A DNA stretch of 64,000 bases from Dictyobacter kobayashii (lineage in GTDB: Bacteria > Chloroflexota > Ktedonobacteria > Ktedonobacterales > Ktedonobacteraceae), in assembly GCF_003967555.1 (NCBI RefSeq), contig NZ_BIFS01000001.1:1984001-2048000 (forward strand), given 5' to 3'. Every line of letters starts with the position of its first letter. Position 1 is the first letter of the stretch. The position numbers and the translations under genes were made by a program. Below, in pieces: positions 16,955-25,974 of this stretch. The notes under the pieces were generated by a model. It searched no databases, had not been told where the DNA came from, and saw only the letters and a program-made list of their open reading frames with translations.

Positions 16955-17644
16955 TTATTCTTCAACAACATATTGAAATAACAGCGTCGAGACGCTGAGA
17001 AAGATCACATCAAAAGCGATCAGTAGACTAAGCCACGGTGGTTCGTTGACGCCAGGCACGAGCAGTAGCGTAGTCGCCTTTACCGCACTGATAACCACCG
17101 GAACAACCAGTGGAAAGACCAGAATGGGCAGGAGTAATTCCCGCGCCTGCGTATTGGCCGCCAGTACCGAAAAGAGTGTTCCAACTGAAGCAATGCCCAG
17201 CGCGCCCAATAAGACGATGGGTATCAGTGCCAGTAAGGTTGTTCCCTGCCAGATCGAAAGATTAAAGAGAATGGCAAAGACCGGCAAGGCCACAATTTCT
17301 ACTACTCCGATAAATAGCAAATTTCCCAGCAGTTTGGCAAGGTAGATGGCCTTGCGATCTACCGGCGTTAATAGCAGCCGATCCAGCAAACCTTGCTCGC
17401 GCTCGGCCGCCACGGTCCTTCCCAGGCCCAGTAAACTGGCAAAGATAAAGGCTACCCAGAGCGCACCAGGTGCAATTGCGGCCACGTTGCTGGCATGTAA
17501 TTCAAAGGTGAAATTAAAGATCACCAGGACTAACAGGGCAAACATGCCCATACCAACCCAGGTCTGCTTGCTGCGCAGCTCGTAGCGAATGTCTTTCCAC
17601 AAAATAGCCCAGAGCTGACTAAAGAAGAGGCCCGCCATCTTCAT
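16955..17644 (-). CDS. ccmB: Heme exporter permease CcmB
   Basis: A 229-residue protein with six membrane helices. N-terminal WAILWKDIRYELRSKQTWVG and the ERE-containing region TVAAEREQGLLDRLLLTPVD are typical of CcmB. It pairs with CcmA as the ABC-type part of the CcmABCD complex. Start overlaps the ccmA stop (GGAGGTGGTGAAATGA), so translation is coupled. Confidence 0.95.
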   Translation of the reverse strand: MKMAGLFFSQLWAILWKDIRYELRSKQTWVGMGMFALLVLVIFNFTFELHASNVAAIAPGALWVAFIFASLLGLGRTVAAEREQGLLDRLLLTPVDRKAIYLAKLLGNLLFIGVVEIVALPVFAILFNLSIWQGTTLLALIPIVLLGALGIASVGTLFSVLAANTQARELLLPILVFPLVVPVVISAVKATTLLLVPGVNEPPWLSLLIAFDVIFLSVSTLLFQYVVEE

Positions 17645-18414
17645 TTCACCACCTCCCGATAACGCTGCTGTAGCTCTTCCAGACTTAAAGTGGCCGCATC
17701 ATGCTGGTAGACAACGCGCCCACTGGCCAGGATCACGAGCTGATCGCTCCAGGCCAGGGCTCGCTCCAAATTATGGGTGGTAAACAACATGCTACCACCG
17801 CGCGCGCTATGCTCAGCCAGCAAGGCTGCTACCAGATCATTGCCATCCTGGTCAAGGCCTGTATCCGGCTCATCCAACAGAAGGATCTGTGGTGAATGTA
17901 GCAGGGCTCGCGCCCAGGCTACACGCTGCACCTGTCCCCGCGAGAGGACGCGGATACGTTCTTTGGCTCGGCGCTCCATCCCTACACGCTGTAAAAGCGC
18001 ATTGGCACGCTCGCGCGCCTGCTTAACCCCATAGAGCTGACCAAAGAATAACAAATTTTCCAATACCGTCAATTCTTCATACAGGTAGGGCTGGTGGGCG
18101 ACAAAACCAATCTGCTGGCGAATCTCTTGCAACTCATAGCGGCTATCCAATCCATTCAGGCACACCGTACCAGAACCGGCTTTGCTGAGTCCGGCCAGGA
18201 TGCGTAAGAGGGTGGTCTTGCCCGCGCCATTGGCGCCCAGTAAGGCCATCCTTTGTCCCTGTGGCAAAGCCAGCTGGATATTGCGCAACACTGGCTTAAG
18301 GCCATAACTCTTCTTCAGATTGGAAATTTCGATTGCCAATGCCGTTGGAGCATCTACAGCGGAATGAGCTGGAGCAGGACGGTCAGTAGCAATGCGTTCA
18401 CCAGCCCTGCTCAT
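17641..18414 (-). CDS. ccmA: Heme exporter ATPase CcmA
   Basis: A 257-residue ABC ATPase. Walker A GANGAGKTTLL, signature LSRGQVQRVAWARAL, Walker B ILLLDEPDTGLD, switch His in TTHNLERAL. A short extra head of about 25 residues precedes the first strand. It overlaps the upstream 416-residue protein gene by four bases. ATP hydrolysis by CcmA drives release of heme-loaded CcmE in System I. Confidence 0.95.
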   Translation of the reverse strand: MSRAGERIATDRPAPAHSAVDAPTALAIEISNLKKSYGLKPVLRNIQLALPQGQRMALLGANGAGKTTLLRILAGLSKAGSGTVCLNGLDSRYELQEIRQQIGFVAHQPYLYEELTVLENLLFFGQLYGVKQARERANALLQRVGMERRAKERIRVLSRGQVQRVAWARALLHSPQILLLDEPDTGLDQDGNDLVAALLAEHSARGGSMLFTTHNLERALAWSDQLVILASGRVVYQHDAATLSLEELQQRYREVVK

Positions 18415-19661
18415 CGCCGCGTGGTCTCCTTCTCGCTTAGCAGCGTGCGCAAGCGTGCTTTTGTTCTGGCACGCTGTTTGTCATAGCGCTCTTTCGTAAT
18501 CTTGCCAGCCTCGTACTCTTTATCCAATGCCAATAATTCTTGCAACAATGCCTGTTCTGGATTGTCGGGAACAGGGGTAACGGGTGTGCTAGCCTTTTGC
18601 GACGACTTGCCTGTATGCGGTTGCTGATTGGTGGCTACACGCTTACGCTGGGCTCGCAAGAGGAACCAGGTCATGATCACAATCGCCACTAGCACCAGGA
18701 TGCCAACAATCAGCCAGATCGTCGTAGAGTTAAATGATGGCGAGCTGGCATTGCTGGCCGGGACCGCCAGTCCCTCCAGGGCCACCGAGACCTGGCTATG
18801 CGCTGGCAACACTGAAGCACTGAAAGCATGATAGGCGCGGTTGTCGGCATTCACAATTCCGGCCGAGGTCAGATTCTTTGAACTGGCGTGCAAATTCGGA
18901 TCAACCAGGAACGAGAGCGAGACAGTCGGATATTGGGTCTCATATGGGAAGGAATAGGTAGAACCTGTATATGGCACATCATATGAGTAGGAAAATTCGT
19001 TGGTGCCGGGTAGCAGGGCCGCATCGGTAGCGAATCCTTGCTGGACCTGAATAACCTGGTAGCCGGCGAAGCCATTACCCAATGTGATATTGCGTACCCC
19101 GGTCGGTAGGGAGAAGAACAGCGCGTTGGGCTTACCCTTGCTGGCATTCAAAGAGCCAACATAGGTCTTGTTATTGAGATTCTGGAACGAGAAAGCCTGC
19201 GAAACGTTGATCACGCCCTTAGAGGGATCATCCTGCCTCATCAATACCGTGGAGCGGACTACGGCAACATTGCTTGTGCTGGTAGTAGCTTCATAGACCT
19301 GTACATTGGCAACCTGGGCCGCTTTCTGGTTTAAGCTGACAGGGTTACTAATATATTGGGCACCCTGATAACGTGTATAAGCCACATAACTGATTGTCTG
19401 GTCGGTCGCCAGCTTGCTAAATGAAAATTTCCCCTGGCCATCGGTCTTAGCCGAACCAACATCGCGTGTACTACTACCCTGAGCTAATTGTAAGATAACC
19501 GTCTGGCCACTCACCGGGGCGTTCTTATTGGTCCCATCCAATACCTGCCCCGAGACCTGCCCATTGTCAGTCGCGGCATGGGCTGGCGAAACCTGCCAGC
19601 TGAACATGGTCAGGGCAAGTATTGAGATCAGCAGTAAGCTACTCGTGATCAGTTTTCTCAT
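18411..19661 (-). CDS. Exported membrane protein in the ccm operon
   Basis: A 416-residue protein: signal peptide (LITSSLLLISILALTMFSWQ), a carboxypeptidase-regulatory-like or transthyretin-like beta domain (VSGQVLDGTNKNAPVSGQTV, GQGKFSFSKLA), a second extracytoplasmic domain to about residue 300, one membrane helix (TIWLIVGILVLVAIVIMTWF) and a basic cytoplasmic tail ending in a SHOCT-like helix (LLALDKEYEAGKITKERYDK). No named Ccm subunit matches. Its location inside the ccm operon, overlapping both neighbours, suggests an accessory role in cytochrome maturation; this is inference. Confidence 0.65.
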   Translation of the reverse strand: MRKLITSSLLLISILALTMFSWQVSPAHAATDNGQVSGQVLDGTNKNAPVSGQTVILQLAQGSSTRDVGSAKTDGQGKFSFSKLATDQTISYVAYTRYQGAQYISNPVSLNQKAAQVANVQVYEATTSTSNVAVVRSTVLMRQDDPSKGVINVSQAFSFQNLNNKTYVGSLNASKGKPNALFFSLPTGVRNITLGNGFAGYQVIQVQQGFATDAALLPGTNEFSYSYDVPYTGSTYSFPYETQYPTVSLSFLVDPNLHASSKNLTSAGIVNADNRAYHAFSASVLPAHSQVSVALEGLAVPASNASSPSFNSTTIWLIVGILVLVAIVIMTWFLLRAQRKRVATNQQPHTGKSSQKASTPVTPVPDNPEQALLQELLALDKEYEAGKITKERYDKQRARTKARLRTLLSEKETTRR

Positions 19662-20007
19662 AAGACTCCTTTAGCTTTTGTAGCTGCTGCTCAATATCAT
19701 CATCTATCTCTTGCTCCCGCTCATAGCGCGACTTCAAGGCGGTCAGGGCGCGACGCATATAGCGTTCACGCAAGGAACGGTAATCAGGCTCCTCAATATT
19801 GCCAAGCTGATAATCCAGCTCAACCTCCTGGATAGCGGAGCGGGCCAGTTGCTCTTGCTCCATCAGTTCAGTTGCCTCTGCTGGCGGTTGCTCATCCAGC
19901 TGTGCGCCCTGGTGAGCCAGTCTCCCCTGGAGTGGGCTGCGATAGAGCGGATATAGCACAAAAGCCAGGGCTAGCAGACCCAGTATGGTTGCGATCATGA
20001 GCGCCAT
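19639..20007 (-). CDS. CcmI-like small membrane protein
   Basis: A 122-residue protein with one N-terminal membrane helix (LMIATILGLLALAFVLYPLY) and a long charged helical region containing AIQEVELDYQLGNIEEPDY and LRERYMRRAL. Length and position after ccmH fit the N-terminal part of CcmI, the apocytochrome chaperone, without its TPR domain. Its start overlaps the ccmH stop (TAATG), and its stop overlaps the next gene by 23 bases. Confidence 0.6.
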   Translation of the reverse strand: MALMIATILGLLALAFVLYPLYRSPLQGRLAHQGAQLDEQPPAEATELMEQEQLARSAIQEVELDYQLGNIEEPDYRSLRERYMRRALTALKSRYEREQEIDDDIEQQLQKLKESYEKTDHE

Positions 20008-20602
20008 TAGTTTGCCTCCGTTGTAGACCGCCTGAAGAGCGGGTCATCGGCGGCAAGTTCTTGTTCTAGCTGTGCGCGATAGCGCTCCAGTTCAGCATCT
20101 GTCTCATTCTGAAGTTCAAGTGGCTTCTGATCCTGGGACGGTGGACCAGACGCAGGATGCCCGGCTAACGCAGGCTCGGCTCCTTTACGCCAATCCCGCA
20201 CTACCAGGAAAAGAAAGAGGAAACCGGCCAGCATCAACACAATGGGCACGATCCAGGCTAGCAGCGTAAAACCCTGCCACTGTGGTACCCAGACAATGTT
20301 GCCTTCACCGTAACGATTGGCAAAGTATTGTATGATCTCTTGATTGGATTTGCCAGCCTGTACCTGTTGTCGAATAATACCACGCATCTCAAGGGCTAAG
20401 CCAGAGGGGCGTCGGCCACAGATTCACCCTGGCAGACCGGACAACGCAGCTGGGAAGCGATGTCGTGTACACGCTGATCAACCGTCTGCTGTTTAGGGGT
20501 GGCAAAGAACAACCAGGACCAGACAGCCGCCACCAGGGCCAGGGCAGCCAGAAGCAATAAGAGTGAATGTTTCTGCCGCACAACTTTTTTCTGGGTACTC
20601 AT
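20007..20602 (-). CDS. ccmH: CcmH, broken by an apparent 1-base frameshift
   Basis: Two adjacent frames together make a normal CcmH of about 198 residues. The 20602-20396 frame gives a membrane helix and the redox motif CPVCQGESVADA, then stops. The 20387-20007 frame gives MRGIIRQQVQAGKSNQEIIQ, YFANRYGEGNIVWVPQ and a second membrane helix. One extra C in the run at 20406-20409 would read VADAPSGLALEMRGIIRQQV, the expected family sequence. CcmH reduces apocytochrome cysteines and helps heme ligation. I think this is a consensus error, not a real pseudogene, because several other genes in the window carry the same defect. Confidence 0.85.
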
Positions 20603-22637
20603 GCTATCACGCCTCCATCAGCCACCTCTACAGGCTTCTGCTCGCTTGCATCGGTCTCCACTTCGCTGCCTGCGCGAACTTTAGCCTGCGCGCGCGGGCG
20701 TACCGGCCACCAGCATAAGATACCACCCAGCAACATCAGGATTCCTCCCCACCAGACAAATGGGACCAATGGGTTAATAAAGACACGAATCGTAGCCTGC
20801 GCCGCCCCTGCCAATCTGCCAGATAGACATAGACATCTGTGGCGACAAAGGTCTTGATCTCAATTATACTGGTTGGCTGATCGGGATAGCTATTATAGAT
20901 CACACGCCCCGGATAGATATAGTGCTGCAACTTACCATCGCGCCAGATCTGGACCTGTGCGGAAATAGTCTCTTTATCAGTATCTTTCTCATCCAGGTTG
21001 CCCAGATAGGTAAAACGATAGCCAGCAATACTCATCTCCTGACCAGGCTTGAGGGTCGCATCCTTCTGCTGCTGGAAATAGTGCGAACCGATAATACCTG
21101 CAATCAAAAAGACTAATCCAAGGTGCACCACATAGCCACCGTAACGCTGTCGATAGCGTTGGAAGAGCATATAAACGGCCCGGGGATAAGATTCTCCGTG
21201 GCGATGGCGAACGCGAGCGCCACGCCAGATTTCATAAAGGACGGCCCCGGCAGTAAAGATACAGACGGTAAACCCGATATTGGCTGACACATCCGTCACA
21301 CCCGCCAGTGGCAGTATCACGGCGCACAACGCCGCCAGAATAGCCGGCACGCTGATATTGCGCCAGAGAGCCGCCATCGAAGTACGGCGCCAGGCCAGCA
21401 AGGGTCCGATGCCCATTGCCACGACCAACAGGACCGTCATCGGCGCCACTACCTGATCATAGAAGGGAGGCCCCATCGTCATCGTCTGTCCCTGGAAGGC
21501 AGCCGAAAGCAGAGGGAACAGTGTTCCCCACAGAATCGCGAAGGTCATACCTACCAGCAAGAGATTATTGAGCAGGAAGACGCCTTCACGCGAGACCACC
21601 GAATCAAACTCTTGCTCGGCCCGCAAATGGGGTAGGCGGAAGAAGAAGAGCGCGCTCGAAAATAGCAACACAACCGCCAGGAAAGCAAAGAAATAGGAAC
21701 CAATATCTGAGTAGGCAAAAGAATGGACCGAGCTGATCAATCCACTACGTACCTCAAAGGTACCAAAGATCGAGAGCGCGAAGGAGGCCATGACGAGGAA
21801 GAGGTTCCAGACCTTCAGCATACCGCGTCGCTCCTGTACCATTGTTGAATGGAGGAAAGCGGTAGCCGTCAACCAGGGCAATAGGGCCGCATTCTCAACG
21901 GGGTCCCAGCTCCAATAGCCGCCCCAACCCAGTACGTGGTAGGCCCACCAGGCCCCCAGCAGCAAACCAGCCGTCTGCAGGGTCCAGGCCGCCAGCATCC
22001 AACGACGAATTGAGCGCAACCACTCGGCGTTGAGCTGTCCAGTAATCAAGGCCGCCACCGCAAAGGCGAATGGTAGCGAGAAGCTCATGTATCCCATCAA
22101 CAACATAGGAGGATGCACCAGCATGCCAGGGTCCATCAATAATGGGTTCAGACCCGCGCCATCCTTAGGCGCAATGGAGGAGCGCACAAAGGGATTTGAA
22201 AGGGTCGACAACATAAAGAGGAAGAAGGCTTCGATGCCCATTAAGGTCGCCATGACATAGGGCACCAGGGCGGCAGGCGCTCGTTTGGAGGTCACAACAA
22301 ACAGGGCGGAAAAGAGGGAAAGCACCAGGGCCCAATAGAGCAGTGAGCCCTCCTGACCTCCATAAAACGCGGCCGTTACAAAATACCAGGGCATCGAGAG
22401 GCTGGAGTGCTGAGCAACATAGTTCACCCCAAAATCATGGGATAGAAACGACACCACCAGGGCGACCGAGGCCAGCACCAGGAAAAATGTTACGGTTAAC
22501 AGGCCGCGCTTCGCGCTTACCACCAGTTGTGGCGCCGAACGCACGGCGCCCAAAACGGAGGCAATGATAGTATAGAGAGCAAACCCTAGTGCCAGAATAA
22601 TAGCGATTATGCCGAGATCTGAAAAATACACAGTCAA
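20599..22637 (-). CDS. ccmF: CcmF heme lyase subunit, C-terminus frameshifted
   Basis: The main frame covers 633 residues with some 14 membrane helices, and has the tryptophan signature GGYWSWDPVENAALLPWL near residue 240 and the family's long periplasmic loop near the C-terminus. It then departs from the family after YLADWQG. A second frame (20814-20599) continues AAQATIRVFINPLVPFVWWG, the expected last helix. Adding one base to the four-base run at 20805-20808 joins them into about 679 residues. CcmF with CcmH ligates heme to apocytochrome c. The start may be TTG 22637 or, better spaced from AAGGA, GTG 22631. Confidence 0.9.
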
Positions 22638-22640
22638 TCC

Positions 22641-23099
22641 TTATTTCGCTGTGGGGGTTGCAGACTGGAACTTTGAAGGGCACTTGGCCAGCAAGGTCTG
22701 AGCCTCAAATGGGCCACTACCAGTGTAATGTCCCTCTACAACCACCTGAACGCCAGGCTTGAAAATGTCTGGCACAACACCACTATAGGTGACAGGCAAC
22801 GTTTGATTACTATCAGCAATCGAGAATGAGACGCTCTCAGTTTGATCGTTGCGTTTAATTGAATCCTTTTGCACAATACCTGAGACACGCACGGAACGTG
22901 CCACGCAATCAGTACAATGATGTAGTTCGGGCACGGTCAAATAATAGACCGCGCTACTCTGGGTATTGGCATAGACGAGATAAATAATAGCGCCAAGGAT
23001 GGCGATTCCTGCCAGAACGAAGCTGAACGGGATGCGCTTGCGCGGCGGTGTCTTCTTCTTCTTCGGCTCGTCCTTAGATGCATTTAAAGCAGGCTGCAC
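22641..23099 (-). CDS. ccmE: CcmE heme chaperone, cysteine variant
   Basis: A 152-residue protein: basic cytoplasmic head, one membrane helix (FVLAGIAILGAIIYLVYANT), then the OB-fold (TVPELHHCTDCVARSVRVSG, VVVEGHYTGSGPFEAQTLLA). The classical heme-binding His is not present; instead the site reads KCPSKF, like the CxxxY-type CcmE known from some archaea and deltaproteobacteria, but with F for Y. An added CTDC pair sits before the VRVSG strand. It lies four bases upstream of ccmF, in the usual order. Confidence 0.9.
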   Translation of the reverse strand: MQPALNASKDEPKKKKTPPRKRIPFSFVLAGIAILGAIIYLVYANTQSSAVYYLTVPELHHCTDCVARSVRVSGIVQKDSIKRNDQTESVSFSIADSNQTLPVTYSGVVPDIFKPGVQVVVEGHYTGSGPFEAQTLLAKCPSKFQSATPTAK

Positions 23100-23112
23100 A
23101 ATACGACCTCCA

Positions 23113-23571
23113 TCAATGTGGCGCGATCGTCATCTCAAAGATAGTATTGAGAAGCGCGCCAAGTATAAATACCAGGATGCCCAGGGCTAACATCAGCTGT
23201 GGGGCGGCTTTTGAGAGGCGCGTTGTGCGCTTCGCCAGGCGCCGAATATTGCTCTGACCCAGATACATGGCCAGCACAAACAGTCCTAACGCTCCCAGGA
23301 TTTTTAGAGCTAATACGATAATATATGGTAGCCCCAGGTTTGTTTGTGTCAAGCGATCAAAGGTTAGATACACTCCACTCAAAAGCAGCAGGCCAACACA
23401 GATGTTGACCATACTTTTGAAAAGCTCGGCGATCTTTGACGCAATCGCTGGTGCGGGTCCTCCGCTACGTAAGGCCGGAATAACCACTACCAGATACATA
23501 AAACTTCCGCCGACCCAGGCGCTGGCCGCTAAAATATGCACAAGGCGGACAAGCCACCGTATCTCCCACAT
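23113..23571 (-). CDS. CopD-like four-helix membrane protein
   Basis: A 152-residue membrane protein: four helices, with the first containing LVRLVHILAASAWVGGSFMY and a later LPYIIVLALKILGALGLFVL. The W-x2-R-x2-H-I-L-A...WVGG pattern resembles CopD/DUF2269-type proteins, some of which handle copper or heme. Position between resA and ccmE suggests a role in cytochrome maturation; the function is unproven. Confidence 0.6.
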   Translation of the reverse strand: MWEIRWLVRLVHILAASAWVGGSFMYLVVVIPALRSGGPAPAIASKIAELFKSMVNICVGLLLLSGVYLTFDRLTQTNLGLPYIIVLALKILGALGLFVLAMYLGQSNIRRLAKRTTRLSKAAPQLMLALGILVFILGALLNTIFEMTIAPH

Positions 23572-23584
23572 GCTGATTGTGGCC

Positions 23585-24196
23585 TCAATTCACCTGAAGT
23601 TTTGCCAGTTCTTTTTGTAGACCCGCAGAGTCAATTTCACCAATCCAACGCGACACAACGTTGCCATTGCGATCAATAAAGAAGGTTTCTGGCATGTTGG
23701 TTACACCATAAGAGATGCTGGTATCACCACCGACATTGTCGGCTATATTGGTGTAAGTAACTCCATATTTCTGTAAGAATTTAATACCTGAACTGGTGGT
23801 CTCTCCACCATCAATACCCACCATTACTACGCCCTTAGACTTTAAGTCCAACCAGGAACTTTGCAGGAATGGGGCCTCACGGTTACAGGGATCGCACCAG
23901 GATGCCCAGAAGTTGACGATGACAGGTTTCCCTTTATAATCTGACAGCTTCACTTTTTCGCCGTTACCGTTGAGAAGCGGTAAATCGAAGGCAGGGGCCG
24001 CCTTGCCTACCAGGGGACTGGAGGCTTCGCCCGCGATCGATGGATCGTCCTGCGAATGGGTGGCGGTCGATGCCGGCGTTGTGAGTTGGGTCCAGAGCAA
24101 TACCAGCACGCCGATAATCAGTATATTGGTGACCACAAAGACGACGATGCTGCGCTTACGCGATCGTTTAGTAGTTGTAGTTTCGTTGATTTCCAT
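23585..24196 (-). CDS. Thiol-disulfide oxidoreductase (ResA/CcmG-like)
   Basis: About 203 residues: short basic head, one membrane helix (SIVVFVVTNILIIGVLVLLW), then an exported thioredoxin domain with active site WASWCDPCNREAP near residue 112 and the cis-Pro region (TNMPETFFIDRNGNVVSRWI). These reduce the CXXCH cysteines of apocytochrome c. I start at MEINETTTTKRS (24196); the frame continues upstream to 24283. It heads the maturation operon and has an upstream direct-repeat motif at 24283-24301. Confidence 0.9.
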   Translation of the reverse strand: MEINETTTTKRSRKRSIVVFVVTNILIIGVLVLLWTQLTTPASTATHSQDDPSIAGEASSPLVGKAAPAFDLPLLNGNGEKVKLSDYKGKPVIVNFWASWCDPCNREAPFLQSSWLDLKSKGVVMVGIDGGETTSSGIKFLQKYGVTYTNIADNVGGDTSISYGVTNMPETFFIDRNGNVVSRWIGEIDSAGLQKELAKLQVN

Positions 24197-24282
24197 ACAT
24201 TGCCCAATTCTTACATGATAATTAATACCAGTCTGATTATGGTGCTTGAGCCTGATAGCCAACTTGCAAGCATTTCCCATCA

Positions 24283-24301
24283 CCTTACAAAGACCTGAAC
24301 G
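24283..24301 (-). promoter_or_regulatory. Direct-repeat regulatory motif upstream of resA
   Basis: Read in the direction of resA: TTCAGGTCTTTGTAAGG, that is TTCAGG and GTAAGG with an 11-bp period. Three more copies with the same spacing and orientation lie at 25911, 32959 and 34109. Spacing fits an OmpR-family response regulator site. It lies about 90 bp before the ATG and touches the pfpI terminator. Confidence 0.55.
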
Positions 24302-24354
24302 TTTAAGAAAAAATATTCCAGCGGCTGTAGCCGCTGGAATATTTTTTCTTAAAC
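24301..24354. terminator. 26-bp stem terminator after pfpI
   Basis: Arms 24301-24326 and 24329-24354 are perfect complements with a two-base loop (core CCAGCGGCT-GT-AGCCGCTGG) and A/T tracts. It stops leftward transcription from pfpI before the resA upstream region. Confidence 0.9.
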
Positions 24355-24373
24355 GGGACTCTTGTTTAGTTTA

Positions 24374-24988
24374 TTAGCCAGAGATGACATCCTGGGCGCG
24401 CTGCGAACTGGTAGGTGAGGCGATCAGGCCCTTCTCTTTGTATTCAGCAAAGAGGGAGACGATAGCGGAGTTGAATGCCGGCAGGTCTTGTGGACTGCGG
24501 CTGGTGACCAGATTATGGTCAATTACAACTTCCTGGTCTACCCAGTTGGCACCAGCGTTACGCAGGTCGTCCTGGATGGTGTAGTAGCTGGTCATTGTGC
24601 GCCCTTTGGCACTTCCAGCTGAAACCAGGAGCCAGGGAGCGTGGCAGATGACAGCCATTGGGCGACCGCTCTTGTCGATCTGTTGAACGAACTCGCGAGC
24701 TTTGGGCTCCATACGAATGGTGTCTGCGTTGATAGCGCCACCAGGAAGTAAGAGGGCGTCAAAGTCGCCAGGATTGGCTTGATCAAAAGTCATATCAACA
24801 GGAAAGCTATCAGCTTTCTCGTCATGATTCACACCTTGTACCTGTCCGGGTTTGGAGGAGATAATTTTTGTCGTAGCTCCAGCCTGGTCAAGTGCTTTGC
24901 GAGGCTCGGTCATTTCGGCCTGCTCGAAATCATCCGTGACTAAAATTGCGACACGTAATCCATCTAATTTTTTACCACTTGTTTGCAT
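24374..24988 (-). CDS. DJ-1/PfpI family protein
   Basis: A 204-residue class I glutamine amidotransferase-like protein of the PfpI/YhbO type. The nucleophile elbow is AVICHAPWLLVSAG with Cys near residue 118; the acidic residue is in DFEQAEMTEPRKAL. Family members act as deglycases, chaperones or small-molecule hydratases; the substrate here is unknown. Start ATG follows GGAAGG. It stands as a single gene with its own terminator. Confidence 0.9.
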   Translation of the reverse strand: MQTSGKKLDGLRVAILVTDDFEQAEMTEPRKALDQAGATTKIISSKPGQVQGVNHDEKADSFPVDMTFDQANPGDFDALLLPGGAINADTIRMEPKAREFVQQIDKSGRPMAVICHAPWLLVSAGSAKGRTMTSYYTIQDDLRNAGANWVDQEVVIDHNLVTSRSPQDLPAFNSAIVSLFAEYKEKGLIASPTSSQRAQDVISG

Positions 24989-25161
24989 AGTTCTACCTTC
25001 CTTTTACTACCTAACAACAGCTTTAAACTATTGACATGTTCTATTACGCGTGGCAAAAGATAATCGTGTCTCAACAATAAGCTTTTAGTGAGCTTAGATA
25101 TCAGCGAGAATTTTAATTATGTGTAAATATCGAAAATGAGAGATTTGCATGACTTCATCCC

Positions 25162-25806
25162 TTACTTACCAACGCTAAAAGCGATCTCAGGGGCGGCCTC
25201 AATCCTGCTATGCCAGCCAATGGTCCAGAGCAACAATCCAATCACGATAATGACCAGGCCGATCATCGTCAGTACAAATTGGAAGAGAAAACCGATCATA
25301 GCCAGGAAGACACCGGCTGCGGTAACTACTGGCCAGATGCTAGGAGAGCTATCCTTGCGATATGCATCCAGTAAGGCGGCTTCGGCCAGGGCCAGCTGCT
25401 TGCCCTTTTCAACGGTACGCATCAATAACAGGTGATCCACCCCATCATGCAAGGCCCGTGCATCAAATGGCTTATTGACACAGACACACTGCGCAATAGT
25501 GGTCAGAGAGCTACTCTTCTCCTCAAGGGGTGGGTCCCAGGATAAAACAACCGTAGGTAAGCTCGAAAGTTCTGGCTGCTCCTGTACAGTCTGAAGCAAG
25601 GTCCAATCACAGGAAACGCCCTCATCGACGTCCAGGATAAGCAGGTCAAGAGACTGAAGGTCAGTCGAAGAAATAGTTGCCAGGGAATTCGCTTCGATTA
25701 CCTCTAGCCCACGATGGCGTAAACCGAGGCTGATTAAGCGACGCATTGAAGGGTCAGCTTCCAGCAAAAGTACAGTTGCGGCTGATGATTTCTGCCCTTG
25801 CGACAT
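25162..25806 (-). CDS. Receiver domain with C-terminal membrane hairpin
   Basis: A 214-residue protein. Residues 10-135 form a CheY-like receiver with acidic pocket (LLLEADPSM), phosphoacceptor Asp (LDLLILDVDEG) and Lys (VNKPFD). Residues about 155-205 form two membrane helices starting PSIWPVVTAAGVFLAMIGFL. The same PS-I/L-WP helix pair appears in the oxidase small subunit (29510) and the BON protein (37192), so the receiver seems tethered to the membrane. No output domain is visible. Start follows GAGGTG. A copy of the direct-repeat motif lies 105 bp upstream. Confidence 0.75.
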   Translation of the reverse strand: MSQGQKSSAATVLLLEADPSMRRLISLGLRHRGLEVIEANSLATISSTDLQSLDLLILDVDEGVSCDWTLLQTVQEQPELSSLPTVVLSWDPPLEEKSSSLTTIAQCVCVNKPFDARALHDGVDHLLLMRTVEKGKQLALAEAALLDAYRKDSSPSIWPVVTAAGVFLAMIGFLFQFVLTMIGLVIIVIGLLLWTIGWHSRIEAAPEIAFSVGK

Positions 25807-25910
25807 ATGTGCACCTCTATCGCTACAAAGTCTATCTGACAGGTTGTATTGCTTTACCTATTAAGCATACCGGGCACACATTACAATATCTTTGATACCT
25901 AGGGTTATCC

Positions 25911-25927
25911 CCTTACAGTGACCTGAA
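25911..25927 (-). promoter_or_regulatory. Direct-repeat regulatory motif upstream of receiver gene
   Basis: Read in the gene's direction: TTCAGGTCACTGTAAGG; TTCAGG and GTAAGG start exactly 11 bases apart, as in the other three copies. It sits between the hybrid kinase stop (25975) and the receiver gene start (25806). Confidence 0.5.
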
Positions 25928-25974
25928 TATTTTTAGTTTGCTCTTACTTTCAGCACTATTGGAATGTGCTGAAG

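Noticed and set aside
19020..19045. A near match to the TTCAGG/GTAAGG motif
   Set aside because: The halves are ten, not eleven, bases apart, one half is mismatched and it lies inside a coding sequence.
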